Positions 22,381-34,948 of a stretch of 64,000 bases of DNA are shown one piece after another. A model generated the notes under the pieces. That model was not told the origin of the DNA, ran no database searches, and was given only the letters and a program-made list of their open reading frames with translations. The first letter of the stretch is position 1. Each line of letters opens with the position of its first letter. The DNA lies in NCBI GenBank assembly GCA_947471745.1, contig CANJKZ010001146.1:851501-915500 (forward strand). Direction: 5' to 3'. The position numbers and the translations under genes were made by a program. This stretch comes from Closterium sp. Naga37s-1 (lineage: Eukaryota > Streptophyta > Zygnematophyceae > Desmidiales > Closteriaceae).

Positions 22381-22913
22381 TGGTCCGCTATGTGAGCGCT
22401 ACAGCATCAGTGGGCTTGGAGTATAGTGCTATGCGACAGAGGCTGCAGAGGGGTGCAGCTGATTTGAGCAAGGGGGAGATGCTCTTGACTTGCTACACCG
22501 ACGCTAGCTTCAACTTTGTAAAGGCGGATGGCACCAGCATTGGAGGCTATGTGTGCCTGTTTGGAGGTGGTGCAGTGAGCTGGCGTAGTAAGAAGCAAAA
22601 TGAGGTGGGGCTGTCATCATGCGAGACAGAGTACATGGCCCTTCATCATGGGGCAAAGGAGGTGGTGTGGCTGAGGCGCTTGTTTGAGGAGATTGGTGTT
22701 TGTCAGAGGGAGCCGACTATGATGTTCTGTGACAATGAGTCAGCTGTGAAGCTGGCCAGGAATGCATGTCTTCGTGGGCTGACAAAGCATATCAGGCCCA
22801 AGTGACATTGGGTGAGGAGGCTCCTGGACAAGGAAGTGCGGTTGGAGATAGTGAAGACCCAGCAGCAGGCGGCTGAAATTCTCACCAAGCGCATGGCTGA
22901 AAATGAGCATTAG
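22381..22913 (+). pseudogene. RNase H fragment of copia element E
   Basis: The frame reads VRYVSATASVGLEYSA, CYTDASFNFV, SSCETEYMAL and FCDNESAVKLA, all copia RNase H hallmarks including the Asp, Glu and Asp positions. TGA at 22803-22805 replaces the Trp of the conserved K-W-HW motif, after which the frame continues to TAG at 22911-22913. Everything upstream of RNase H is missing and replaced by the LTR of D. The sequence resembles element B more than A, including the polypurine tract. Confidence 0.85.
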
Positions 22914-22991
22914 AAGGGGATGAAACTGGCTGGGATGAGTGTGCATTGAGGGTGCATGCTTGAGCTATTGCATGTGGGATTATGGTTGGCA

Positions 22992-23861
22992 GCCAAAGGG
23001 GGAGTTTGTTATGTGATGCTATCATTTGCATTCACATCTGTCTGCCTCCCATCATATGTTCGTGCGTTGCATGCGTGGTGTGAGTGTGTGCAAGAATCTG
23101 TGTTTGGTTTGGTTTGGATTTTCTGAGTGTGTGTGAATGTTATTTGGCTTGAGTAGATATCTGAAGTGACTCTTCTGCTCAAGAGCTTTCCGACGAACCA
23201 AGAATCGTCGCAATCGAAGCAAGAACAAGAAAGATATGATCGTTCGAAGTTTTTGGTTGTGATGCAGCGACTATGGGAATTTGCGAGTTGACTCAATATG
23301 GGGTACAGACTTTTGGGGGTTGGGAAATTCGTCACCATCACTGTAGATGATGCCAAGTGGTTGGGAGAAGCCAAAACAGGTTGGCAAGTGTGGCCAAGTT
23401 GGGTGAGGTGGATGGCATGAGTTGGGAAAGTGACAAATGTCAAAGTTGGGGTGCCTATAAAGAGGGGAATTGTGTGGTATGAGGTTTCCTTGGTTGGGGA
23501 CTCCCTTGGGACCTTCCCTCTCGTCCTCCTCATCCCCTCCTATTTGGTTCAATTGCTACTCTAACTTTCTTGTGTGAACTAGTGAGTAAATTGGGATTGA
23601 GTTAAGTTTCTATGGTAGCATACCCCCTAGTGCGCCGAAATTCATAACTCGAGTTGTACTCCATATCTTGATACAATTCAAATTGGGAACAATAGCCACG
23701 GTCAAGGGCTACAACATATTCGAGTTTGAGAGAGTTCTGACTGTGCGTGTTTGGTCGACGACGTTTCTTGTGACGACGATATTTCTGTCCAGAATTGTAG
23801 TTGACGATTTTGAGATATTCCGTCCCCTAATCTTCATAGACTCCGTCCTTAGTCTCTAACA
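22992..23861 (+). repeat. polypurine tract and 3' LTR (about 855 bp) of element E
   Basis: CCAAAGGGGGAGTTT precedes TGTTATGTGATGC at 23007. The right end is placed at TAACA (23861) because the next base starts a coherent reversed copia coding segment (F), so the LTR edge is also a sequence junction. Confidence 0.75.
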
Positions 23862-25463
23862 TTCCACACCTCCAGCGACATTTTCTCGTAGAATATGGCC
23901 TCAAACGTCGTGACTACCTTGTTGTAGGTGAGGTCGAGGACCTTCCAGCCCTTGCTTCTGGGGACCTCCCAGCCCCCAGCAGGCCTTCATCGCCAGCTTC
24001 CCGCCACGCTGCTGCTCGGGGACCATGAACTGTTGCACCATGCAGCCCCACATGCACGCCAGCGTGAGATCGGGCTTCTTGTCGGTAAGCAGCTGGTGCG
24101 GCGCCATCCCCGGTGACAGCGACCACTTAAGGCAGTTGCGCACCCATACGGCCTGTCGCTGAGCAAGGTGCCACCAGTGGTGCTGAGCCTCGTGTGCCAC
24201 CGGTCAAGAGACGACTTCATCACCAAGGTGATCGTCCGCAGAGCGACCACCTCTGCCAAGGCCGATGTCGACTTCGTCGAGCAAGGTCGAAGGTCGGTGC
24301 AGAGGACCTGGCCGGTGTACTTCACCCATCCTAGCACGTCCCCTATCACCGAGATGAGCAGCATCTCGTCGCCTGCGTCCTGCAGCTTCACGCCGCTGTC
24401 CTTCAGCTGGCCCGCCGTCAGCAGGTTCGCCTTCACGCCCAGGATGTAGAGCATGTCAGGGACGAGAACTTGATTCCCCGCCTCCCGTTGCAGAGCGACA
24501 CTACCACGACCGTTGTTTGAAACCGACTTCGACCGGTCAGCGTCCTTCGCCGACCTCCCACCTCCGCTACCACCTCCGCTCGACTTCCTACGCTGCCCCT
24601 GCTGACGTCCCTGCTTTGTCAGAGCGACGTAGTTTGCTTGCGGAAGGAGCTCCATAGGCCTCTCGGCCTTCTGCATGGCCTCATCCTTGATGATGTGGCT
24701 GGCCAGCGTTTCCTCGTTGAGCGACTCATGCACGTCTGGCATCGCCAGCATCTGGCGCATTAGATCGTAGCCGCTCGGGAGTCCCCTGATGACGTGCGTG
24801 GTGTATGACGATGTTGAATAGTTGACGGCAGGATTGCACATATGCGGATGTCATCCACTCGATCTACACGTCCAACTAGGTACCCATACCCTAGTTGGGT
24901 GATATGCAAGATTGACCCACGTCCTGCATATGTTCATGGTCAGCTTGAAATCCGCATATCGGCCAGGATCCATCAAGCACGATTGCAGTAGTCTGACGCC
25001 GACTCTTGCTCGCCCATCCTGAGGTGTGTCAGGCGCTCTTCCAGCTGGCTGATGTACAGGTTGTCGGTCGCCTGATACGTCGACATGATGAACCGCCACG
25101 CATGGTGGTCGGCGTCCAATCAAAGTCGACACGGCTTCAGAGCGATCTGCACCATCGGTGAGCAGCACCGCGAGATGACCATGAAGGTCAGCAGGTGAGC
25201 CGCTGAATTCCGCCCGTAGCTCGACGTCGTCCTCGTCCGGCATCACGACTTCGCCATCGGCGAAACTCTTCAGCCAGGCGATCTCCAGCTGGGGCTCGAT
25301 CGACTCCCTCCACGTAATGAGGTCGCGTCAACATTTCAGCAGCGCGGGCATGGCGATCTTGTCCGGCGAAAACTTGAAACGGTCGTACGTCGGCGCGATC
25401 CCACCCACTGACACATGGGTCGCCGACGTCGGCCTCACACTGCTTCGCTAGGGAGAGCGGCAT
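23862..25463 (-). pseudogene. copia remnant F: Gag, protease and partial integrase
   Basis: Read on the minus strand: Gag from TYDRFKFSPDKIAMPALLK and ITWRESIEPQLEIAWL (about 25390-25270), WRFIMSTYQATDNLYISQLEERL (about 25110-25040), HVIRGLPSGYD and the QANYVALTKQGR basic region. No zinc knuckle is found. Then a protease C-terminal part (VPDMLYILGVKANLLT), a pre-integrase piece (LDRWHTRL), a deletion, and the integrase C-terminal region (RNCLKWSLSPGMAPHQLLT, KGWKVLDLTYNKVVTTFEA). Several frameshifts and stops are present. It ends exactly at the LTR of E at 23861, so E inserted into it. This is a third copia lineage. Confidence 0.78.
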
Positions 25464-25884
25464 CGTCCACCGGCGTTGCTGTGCGAGCTATCTGCGGCCG
25501 CCGTCTACCACAACGCTTGCCCCTGCATCCCGCCAACATCGTCGGCGGTGGCCCTGATCACTCCACGCATCACCCGCGTGCCTCCATCATTGCCGACTTC
25601 GTCACCGCCGTCGACCTGCTCGTCGATGCTGCCTTCGTTGTGCACAGGTCGGGGAGAGGCAGACGCACCGTGCTGCAGCACGGGGAGGTGGGTAATCGCG
25701 CCCCCACTGCGCGCGAGTGCCTTGCAGTGCCCACTCCAAGGGGACCTTGCCGAACTCGCGAGCCGTATGGCGTCTCCTAACATCAACCTCACGTGCCTCC
25801 AAGGTGTCCTCTACACCGCCGGCATCTCCCGAGGTTGGCGTCATGGTCTGCACGGGCTGCCAGCCTAACAACGACTTAGGTATG
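25464..25884. other. unassigned GC-rich sequence next to remnant F
   Basis: Open frames exist on both strands, but none shows a known motif or a clear start. It may be the leader or 5' end of F. Confidence 0.3.
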
Positions 25885-26222
25885 AGGTCAATCAGCTATT
25901 AATATGCAGGTAATCTGCGGGGCCGCCCATGCTCACTGCACCATGCAGAGATAGAACCCAATCCGCAAACCAATTGGGATAAAATGGCATGTTTCCTTGG
26001 TGGGTCAGCGCACCCATACCACGTACGTGGGACGACACCTGTAGCCCTTGGGGAGACCGCTTTGGGCCATTCGAGTGTCCGCTTCCAACACTCCCCTCAC
26101 TGGGAGGGCCCACCACTAGGGCACAGGATGACTGCCGATAGCAGGATTCGAACCCCGGTCTTCTCCACGCTCACCGCACCATGCGGAGAGTCACTCTACA
26201 CCGGTGGGAGCTAGACCATGGG
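25885..26222 (-). repeat. candidate tRNA-derived SINE
   Basis: On the minus strand GGTTCGAATCC (26154-26144) is a perfect RNA polymerase III B-box (T-arm) sequence. It is preceded by a tRNA-like stretch starting near 26215. The anticodon-arm-like string CTCCGCATGGTGCGG has a diverged second copy near 25930-25950 (CTGCATGGTGCAG). The acceptor arm does not pair convincingly, so this is not called as a tRNA gene. Confidence 0.35.
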
Positions 26223-26856
26223 TGAAGGCACTGGTGGTATGAGTGAGTCAACTCTACTGCCGAGTTGCCGCTGTACCTGCTCCTGGGGATGGTTTGCGTG
26301 GTTATTTCGGTGATATTTACCCGATTAATCAAGTGGTCCACAGCCTTCTTTGACTTTGAGAGGTTATTTCGATAATATTTACCCTAATGTTTTGTGATGT
26401 TTACCCGATTAAACAAGTGGTCTGCAACCTCAGGCATATGCTCTGGTGAGTCTTGATCTTGTGGGTCGAATTGGCGGCTATGGTGGCTATGCTTGCCTCT
26501 ATGTGCCCCATGCCGCTCTCATCCGTGTTGTTGTTTATCTAATACACTTTCACCCTTTCATGATCTCCTGCTCCTACCCTTGCTCTCCTGCATCCTTTTC
26601 CTAATCAGGTGGGCATGCCAGAAATGCTTGCCTGTATGTGCTCCATGCCTCACACATCTGTGCTTCTGCACTTCGAACTTACCAATGATTACCACATTCT
26701 GCTGCCGCTCATCGTACAATCTCTTCCCCTCTGCTTCCCGAGTGTTTGTCTGTACATACCCACTCCCTCGATTCTTCTCCTCTTCGAATTGACCAAGGAC
26801 TACCACATTCTGCTGCCGCCCATGGTACGCCTCTCCCTCTACTTCTTTGTGTATTC
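26223..26856. repeat. non-coding stretch with short duplications
   Basis: Two copies of a GTTATTTCG-ATATTTACCC...GATTAA-CAAGTGGTC segment lie at about 26298-26345 and 26360-26430. From about 26650, a roughly 100-bp unit ending CATTCTGCTGCCGC-CAT-GTAC is present twice. A third copy lies at 28550-28620, on the other side of the inserted non-autonomous element. No gene is seen. Confidence 0.5.
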
Positions 26857-27110
26857 TGTTAGGAAACCAAAGGAAAGTTAGAATCGAGAAAGAGAGTTTG
26901 GACTAGCAAGCAGTTGAGTACATATAGCAAACCCTAAGTTGGGCTGTACTCACTATTGAGTACCCCACTGCAGGCTAGACAAATATAACATTCTGACACA
27001 CCCCCATAGCCAAAGTGGGGTGTAATCAGCACAACAAGCAAGGCAAAACAAGCTCAGGGTGGATCACAAAGTCACCACACATTCTGAGCACAAGTACAAG
27101 AAGCAACAGT
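26857..27110 (-). repeat. 3' LTR, polypurine tract and 3' block of non-autonomous element 2
   Basis: The LTR is 26857-26998. Next to it CACCCCCATA (26999-27008) is the reversed polypurine tract, followed by the reversed GTGGTGACTTTGTGATCCAC block near 27060-27080. Confidence 0.85.
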
Positions 27111-27256
27111 TTATAGTTCACAGCAAATAAGTAAAGCTAGAGGCTATCACAGAGGGCAAGTGAGGAGGAGGAGGCTGGACTAATAGGAGAGGAGAGAGGA
27201 GGCAACGGCGGAAGCTGCAGACACACGGGCAACAGGAGCGGCGTGCACTGTGGCTA

Positions 27257-27379
27257 CCGGAGGCGCACCTCCGGACTACAGGAGTATCTGGCTCCGCGGC
27301 TAAGACGAGCGGCAGGAGCAACGGACCCACGGGCGACTGGCGCAGCGGCATCACTGGGCTACCGGAAGCGCACCTCCGG
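27257..27379 (-). repeat. paired hairpins in non-autonomous element 2
   Basis: CCGGAGG and CCTCCGG with loop CGCA occupy 27257-27274. A second, slightly imperfect copy is at 27362-27379. The spacing of 105 bp is the same as in element 1. Confidence 0.65.
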
Positions 27380-28370
27380 ACTACTGGCACTGCTGGCAAC
27401 ACGACGGCTACCTCCACCCAACCTCCCTCTACTGCCGCACCCCCCATTCACACACCCCCCGCTGCACCCCTAGGTTCACTCACACTCCACCCCTTAGCAC
27501 CACTCCGTCGGCTCCCACACACCCACCCCCCTCAGCGGCAGCTGCAGCAGTGGGAGACGGAGGAGGAGGAGGAGTAGGGGAGACCACTCACATCCGTCAC
27601 CCCCACACTCGCCACCCCCAAACCCCAACACAGGGCAGGGCAGCAGCAGGAGCGGCAGCTGGGCAGGGCCGCGACGAAGACGGGAGGGGCGACGCGCGGC
27701 CCCCCCCCCCGGGTCCACCTCCCGTCGCCTGTCGAGGCGACCTGGGGGGGGGGCGCTCGCGGCCCCCCCCGGGGCGCCGCGACGGGCGACGGGAAAAGGC
27801 GGGGGAAGGGTCGGGGCAGGTCTGGGACATGGCCGCGACGGGGCCGGGGCGGGGCCGGGGCAGGGCCGGGGCCGGGCCGCGACAAGCGACGGGGGAGGGC
27901 CAGGGCAGGGCCGCGACTGGGTCGCAATGGGCGACGGGGCAGGGCCGGGCAGGGCAGGGCCGGGACGACGACGGGAGGGGCCGACGCGCGGCCCCCCTTC
28001 AGTCGCCCCTCCCGTCGTCTGTCGAGGCGCGGGCCCCCGTTGGCGCCGCGACGGGCGACGAGGGGGGGGCGCGCACGAGCCCCCCGGGCGACGAAACCGC
28101 CGTGCGCCCCGGGGCGCGCGACGGGCAGGGCACCGCCGCGCGCCACGGGGCGCACGACGGGCAGAGAAGGGCGTCGCGCGGCCCCCAGGGCGGCGCGATG
28201 GTCAGAAAACCGCCGCGCGACTCGAGCGCGCGGCGGGAAGAAAAAGGGCCGCGCGCCATGGGCGCGCGGCAGACAGAACGACAGTGCGCGCCCGAGGCGC
28301 GCGATAGGCAGTATAGCAGCGGAAGACAATGGTGGGCCCATGCACAGGATCGACCCAGGAGGGTCGACCT

Positions 28371-28524
28371 GCTCTGATTCCATGTTAGGAAACCAAAGGA
28401 AAGTTAGAAACGAGAAAGAGAGTTTGGACTAGCAAGCAGTTGAGTACATATAGCAAACCCTAAGTTGGGCTGTACTCACTATTGAGTACCCCACTGCAGG
28501 CTAGACAAATATAACATTCTGACA
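28371..28524 (-). repeat. 5' LTR and PBS of non-autonomous element 2
   Basis: PBS TGGAATCAGAGC reads from 28382 to 28371 on the minus strand. The LTR is 28383-28524. Confidence 0.88.
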
Positions 28525-29570
28525 TATTCCTCTGTATTCACCTCCTCGGTGCTGCTGCTTTTTGAATCGACGAAGGACTATTGCATTTTGCTGCCACTCA
28601 TGGTATGCCTCTCTCTCTTTTTTCTTAGAGTGTACTCAGCCGGCGGGCACCGCAACCCAGCCCTCACGCTCTACTCATCCTCATGTTTCTGCCCTGCTCT
28701 CTATGCCCTTTCAATCCATACCTTCCAGTCCTGGCCTTCTTCTCATTTCCCTCCTTGTTCAGTGTGTAATGCGCAGCGGGTCTGGCCTACTGGGTCTCCT
28801 CAGTAGCCAACCGCAAGAAGCCCGTTCTCTCCCACGCCAAGCTCGCCGCCTTTGCTGCTGCAGGCGGGCACGGCAACTCAGCACTCACGCTCTATTCCCA
28901 AACGCTCATTGGCGTGCTCCAATCCATGGCCCAACTCATCTATGCCTTATCCCTTCCCTTACTCTTCTGAAATTTCTTAATTTCCACCTTTTTTTTTTCC
29001 CCTTCCTTACAACCCCCCCTACCCCAATATACAACATGTGCCTCTAGCGCTACTCCCCACCCCTTCAAGCTGCAAGCCCTAGCACATGTTCAAATCCCCT
29101 TCCCATTCCGCCCTTCTCTTCCGCCATCCCGCTCCCCCACCCTCTCCCTTTTTTCCAGATTCCAACATTTGTCTCCTGTACTGCTCTTGCCCTACCACCT
29201 GTGCTTGAGAGTCCCCTAAATCGGTCTGCAGAAGCCAATCAGATCCAGGTAACTAGTGAGAACTCTCTCATCTGCAGCACTGATCCAAATGTCCTTAAAG
29301 TTGGAAGAGATCAAAAGTGGGAGAAGCAGCTGGGAAGAGGAATAACAGCCTAAGAAAGGGCGTGGGGTGGTGGTGAGAGGGTGGTAGGCCGGGAATTGGG
29401 AGCAGCAGCTACCGTATGAGCGAGAACAAAAGCCATGAACGGGAGGGTGGTAGAGTTGAGGAGAGATGAGGTGGTATTTGATAAGTCCCTGCTCAGGACA
29501 AGGGACTTTTCACTCGTTTCATATCTTTGGAATCAATTCTGATGCATCTCACACTCTGCATGAGCACTTG
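28525..29570. other. host-type intergenic sequence with a dispersed duplication
   Basis: GGCGGGCAC-GCAAC-CAGC-CTCACGCTCTA occurs at about 28643 and again at about 28863. The segment 29215-29355 (TCTGCAG-AGCCAAT, then GTGAGAACTCTCT, then CCTA-GAAAGGGCGTGGG) has a diverged counterpart at 58915-59030. No gene is supported. Confidence 0.45.
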
Positions 29571-29583
29571 GTAACCACGCACA

Positions 29584-29765
29584 CACTGTAGAGCGTGTGC
29601 GCGCACACACACACGCGCACACGTACACACACACATACATACACACGCGTGCGCACACACACACACATATGCACACACGCGCGCGCGAGGGCGCACACAC
29701 ACACATATACACGCGCGCACACACACATACACACACTCACACACGCACACTCACACACGCACTAG
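29584..29765. repeat. imperfect (CA)n microsatellite
   Basis: CA dinucleotides are interrupted by CGCG and TATA steps. A shorter CA-rich stretch (59527-59560) sits in the same relative place beside the paralogous gene at 59751-60988. Confidence 0.9.
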
Positions 29766-29850
29766 GGCACGAACACACTCACACTGTGCCACAAGAAAGG
29801 CTCCCCATATCCCACACTCAAGGTCTCAGCTATGGAGGGCCTTCTCAACC

Positions 29851-30425
29851 TCATCTCCTTTCTGCTTCGCCGCTGCTCCCTGCATGCCCGCGCCCTGGCC
29901 GCCTGATGGCCCCCCTTCCCCCCCTCGGCGTGCCAGCAGCAGGAGCAGTGGGCAGCTTGGGTGTTGCGCCTGAGCTGTCCTTTCCTTCCCCCAGCTTCGT
30001 CGGAACGCCCGGCATGCCAGCAGCGGAAACAGGCGGCTTGGGGACAGAGCCCGGGCTTCCCTTGCCCGACTTCTTTCCAGCACCGGGCGCACCAGCAGCA
30101 GGAACAGGTGGCTCGGGGACAGAGCCCAGGTTGCGGCCCACCGGCTTCTTCCCAAGGGCTGGGTTGCCAACAGCGGGAGCAGCGGGAGTCTTGGGGGCTG
30201 CGCGACCCGGGTAGACCTTAGCTCCCGGCGCCAGCTTTGTTGTCTTCGCAACAGCCGGCGTTTTAACAGCAGGAGCAGCTGGCTGCTAGGGGACGGCGTT
30301 CGGGTTGTGCTTAGAGGTGCTTCCCCACCATGGTGCTTCTTCCCCCCCCTTGGGAACGAACTTGCCAGTGCGGAAACATTTGGTCGAATGACTTGCATAC
30401 GTTCCTTTCTGCCTGCCCGAGAGCG
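29851..30425 (-). pseudogene. degenerate paralogue of the C-terminal part of the secreted protein gene at 59751-60988
   Basis: The minus-strand frame 30141-29851 (RNLGSVPEPPVPAAGAPGAG...GVPTKLGEG...TPKLPTAPAAGTP) repeats the Pro/Ala/Lys-rich pattern of the gene near 60 kb, which has GIPTKLQGA and APKLPTAPAAGKP. Upstream, FVPKGG...HHGG near 30360-30325 matches its APKGGKKHHGG. A TAG after the NPNAVP stretch and a frameshift break it, and the N-terminal part with the signal peptide is missing. Function is unknown. Confidence 0.6.
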
Positions 30426-30444
30426 TGAAAGTGGGGAGCAACCA

Positions 30445-30585
30445 CGAAGAGGAAGAACAGCCTGAGCAAGAGCGTGGGGTAGTGGTGACAAGGAATAACA
30501 GCCTGAGCAAGGGCGTGGGGTAGTGGTGAGAGGGAAGAACAGCCTGAGCAAGGGCGTGGGGTAGTGGTGCGAGGGTGGTGAGGGG
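30445..30585. repeat. tandem repeat, unit about 40 bp
   Basis: AACAGCCTGAGCAAGGGCGT followed by GGGGTAGTGGTGAGAGGG is repeated three to four times. Single diverged copies lie at 29325-29365 and 59000-59050. Confidence 0.7.
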
Positions 30586-30752
30586 AGGGTTGGGAGCAGC
30601 AGTTGTGAGGGGAAAGACGAGCCATGAACTAGAGTGTGGTGGAGTAGAAGTAAGACATGGTGGGGCCTGCTAACTCTCTGCTTAGAACAATAGTTTTTTA
30701 GACGTTTCAGAACTTAATTCTGAGCCTGATTTTGATTCTCAGCATGGATCAT

Positions 30753-32187
<1,435 letters not shown>

Positions 32188-32235
32188 ATGTGTGCGTGCG
32201 TGTGTGCGTGCGTGCGTGGGTGTGTGTGTGTGTGT

Positions 32236-32583
32236 TTTGCTAGAAAGGCATGATGCCGGCATTGCGGAAGCTAGTTTGTAGAAAGAGCAAGGCTGGAAGA
32301 CATGTACTGAATGGCTGGAAGCAAAACGAGAATAATGGAATTGATTGGTTTCCTAGAATGACAGAGCAGGGTATATATGTCAGCAGCTCACACCAATAAT
32401 CCTACACCACTAATTCTACCCGCCAATAATTCTTATCCTCCAATAATTCTAGACTCCAATAATTCTGGCCTTCCAATAATTGTACACTTATTGGAGGGCT
32501 GGGAGTCTTATAAAGGAACACTACAGTAAAATCTAACAGCATCTATAATATCTTATGTTGGTGTATTTAACACTCCCCCTTGC
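32236..32583 (-). repeat. 3' LTR of element J and polypurine tract
   Basis: The LTR 32236-32572 reads TGTTAAATACACC to CTAGCA on the minus strand. AAGGGGGAG (32581-32573) is the polypurine tract. Compared with the other LTR it lacks 21 bases around 32392. Confidence 0.92.
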
Positions 32584-34948
32584 TGTAGGTTTTACTGCGT
32601 TTTGTCTTGGAGGATACCTGTAACTGGCGTTGATTGCGGCAGGATTGATTGAGTGGAGTTGATTGCGGAAGTGATTTTAGTTCCGGCGGGGATTGCGGCG
32701 GTTTGATTTACGTTGACCGTTTCGGGGTCAGAAACTGCATTGGTGGGAAATCGCGATGGTCGGAAAGTTCTGTAGCAGTTGTGACGACGCGCAGGTGCAC
32801 GTTCCTCCCAAGTTGGCGACCTGGTTTGTTTGTCGCAACACAAGTTCCTTCCTCCTAGGGTTTCTGATTCTCGTCCCCGCTTCTCGAACTCCCGTGCACT
32901 GTACACTCCCCTGTCAAGCTCTCCTTTCAGTTTGTAGCTTTTCACAGCTCCCGTTTCTCCCACACCCTTCTCCAGCGGGGGTCTGGCTGTCTCGTCATTC
33001 TTGATTCCCAATCTTTCGTTTCATGCATGACCTCCAGAACGATGGCTGCTGCTGCAATTTCCACGGTGAAATGACAGTTTAGATCAGCGCGGTTCCCAGC
33101 AGCAGGGCGGATTGCCTCCCTTGGTCGTAGGATAGCTGCTGCTGGCGAATATCTTCATGGCGCACGGCTTCTTTCTGGTCATGTGACCTATGACGCGCTG
33201 CTTTTTCCGCCTTCCAGTGCTGACCCGATTTCCTTTGCTGTCGTGCGACTGCTGCTTTAGTCGCGACGATTTTCTGGTGTGCGTTGTGCTGCGTCATGGC
33301 GCGATGTCCTTCAGCTGTAGCTAGCGCGCATCACTAGCGCTCGCCATGTTATGGCTGGCGCTCGGTGACAGCAGCGCACGTGACGACCTGCAGCGCCGGA
33401 TACGCGTTTTCTGCGGCTGCGGCCAGATCCGCGTCTGCTGCTTCGGTCGCGCGGCTGTCGTGACCTCCTCGCTTGACAGCCTGCGCGCTGCAGCTCCTTG
33501 CGCGCGACTGCTGTTCATGGCGCCCGTGGCGATCGGCAGCAGCGGCTGGCGCACGACTGCAGCAGCATGCGCGCCGTTGCATTACATCGCATGTGGCGGC
33601 TTCTGCTGGTGCGCGCCCTCCCCTTGCCATTTCGGGCGACCTTGTGCTAGTGTGGCAGCATCTGCACTGCGACACTTGGCTCTTGGCAGGTGTGCGGCCT
33701 TCTCACACCAGCAGCTTCCGACGTCGCACTACTGCAGCTGCGTGCCTACTCTGTCGTGACGAGGTGAGTAGCCCTTCACCGTGTAACTACCACTGCTTGC
33801 ACCTTGACCTCTTCATCACCCATGTGTGTTCCTTGCAATTGATGTAGTACAGCACTGACCGTTTTAAGTCACTTGTTACTGCTCCCACATTCTCTTGTGA
33901 TTTTCCTTGCCCCCACCCATACCAGCTAGCGAGCGTGAACGGCTGCAGCCGGCATCGGCACCTGGCGCTCTGGCGCGCACGTCTGCAGCTCCTGGTGGCG
34001 CATGGCTGCTGCTCCTGGCGGCCCACTGCTGCTACTCCTGGCGGCCCACTACTGGCGGCCCACTGCTGCTACTCCTGGCGGCGCACGACTTTCTCCTTCC
34101 TACCGAGGTGAGAATGCTTCGTCGATCCTGACTGTTTCACCCATGTTACCCTTTGTACCCTGTGATGTTACCCTGCGCTGCCCCCCTTGACCCTGTGTTG
34201 CTCCATGTTGCCCTGTGCCACTCCCCCTATACCAGGTGGCGGACGGAAGCAGCTGCAACTGGTACACAAGCACCTGGCGGCTGCTCCTGCACCTGGCGGC
34301 CGCTCCTGCACCTAGCGGCTGCTTCTGCAAGCGTCTGCCAGCACCACCTGACTGGTGGCAGCAGCATCACGCTTGCAGCAGCTCCCTTGACGCCCTGCAG
34401 CACCTGAAGCCCTACAGCACCGGGCCTGCAGCAGTTCTCCCTGATGCCCTGGCCGCTTGCACTGGTGCAGCTCCAGCACTGGGTGGCAGCGGTATCAGCG
34501 GCACCTATGTCACCTTGGTGAGCAGTCCCAGCAGCGCCTGACTCCAGCTGTCTTCCCTTGTATTTAGTAGGACTTTGTCAGCTTCTTCTTGTGATTTCCT
34601 CTGTCTGCTTGCCTCATGCTGACTTGTTTCTTCCCCCCTTGAAACCAGCAGGCATATGAAGTCTTCAGGAACGGCCATTGCAGTTGGCGAGTGGTTGTGA
34701 CCGACCAGCAGCGACTGTCCAACAGAATTTGATGGCTGCTCTTGTCACTGATTGCAGTAGGTCTTCTCTTGATGCATATGTGCTGACTCTTGTAATGGCG
34801 AAAATGAAAGATGGTTGTGCGATCAGATCCCGAATGGTTGGACCCCAAACTACTCCACACCCCACTCCCCCTCTCACTCGTGTGTTGGTAGTCTTGCACT
34901 TGCGTGAGCACGCAAACAGCACCAAACACATGAGTGAGATGTGTGGAG
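32573..34948. other. long 3' region of element J, with intron-like units on the opposite strand
   Basis: No minus-strand frame with a known motif is present. On the plus strand three segments look like short introns: 33765-33925 (GAG/GTGAGT to ACCAG), 34108-34235 (GAG/GTGAGA to ACCAG) and 34518-34648 (GTGAGC to ACCAG). Between them, 33926-34107 and 34236-34517 are each open in one plus-strand frame. They contain tandem CTGCTCCTGGCGGCCCA-type repeats rich in Ala, Cys, Trp and His codons. Joining the first two segments at these exact sites does not keep the second one open, so a continuous protein is not supported. Confidence 0.45.

Larger units (their letters stand above)
26857..28524 (-). mobile_element. 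complete non-autonomous copia-type LTR element 2
   Basis: Two 142-bp LTRs (26857-26998 and 28383-28524) with one visible difference lie between identical TATTC repeats (26852-26856 and 28525-28529). Read on the minus strand: PBS TGGAATCAGAGC, GC-rich leader (about 28330-27640), hairpin pair, conserved 3' block and GGGGGTG polypurine tract. No Gag, protease, integrase or RT motif is present. It belongs to the same family as the element at 9407-10999 and is a very recent insertion. Confidence 0.92.

Noticed and set aside
26140-26215. tRNA gene on the minus strand
   Set aside because: The B-box is perfect, but the acceptor and D arms do not pair convincingly, so it is kept only as a SINE candidate.
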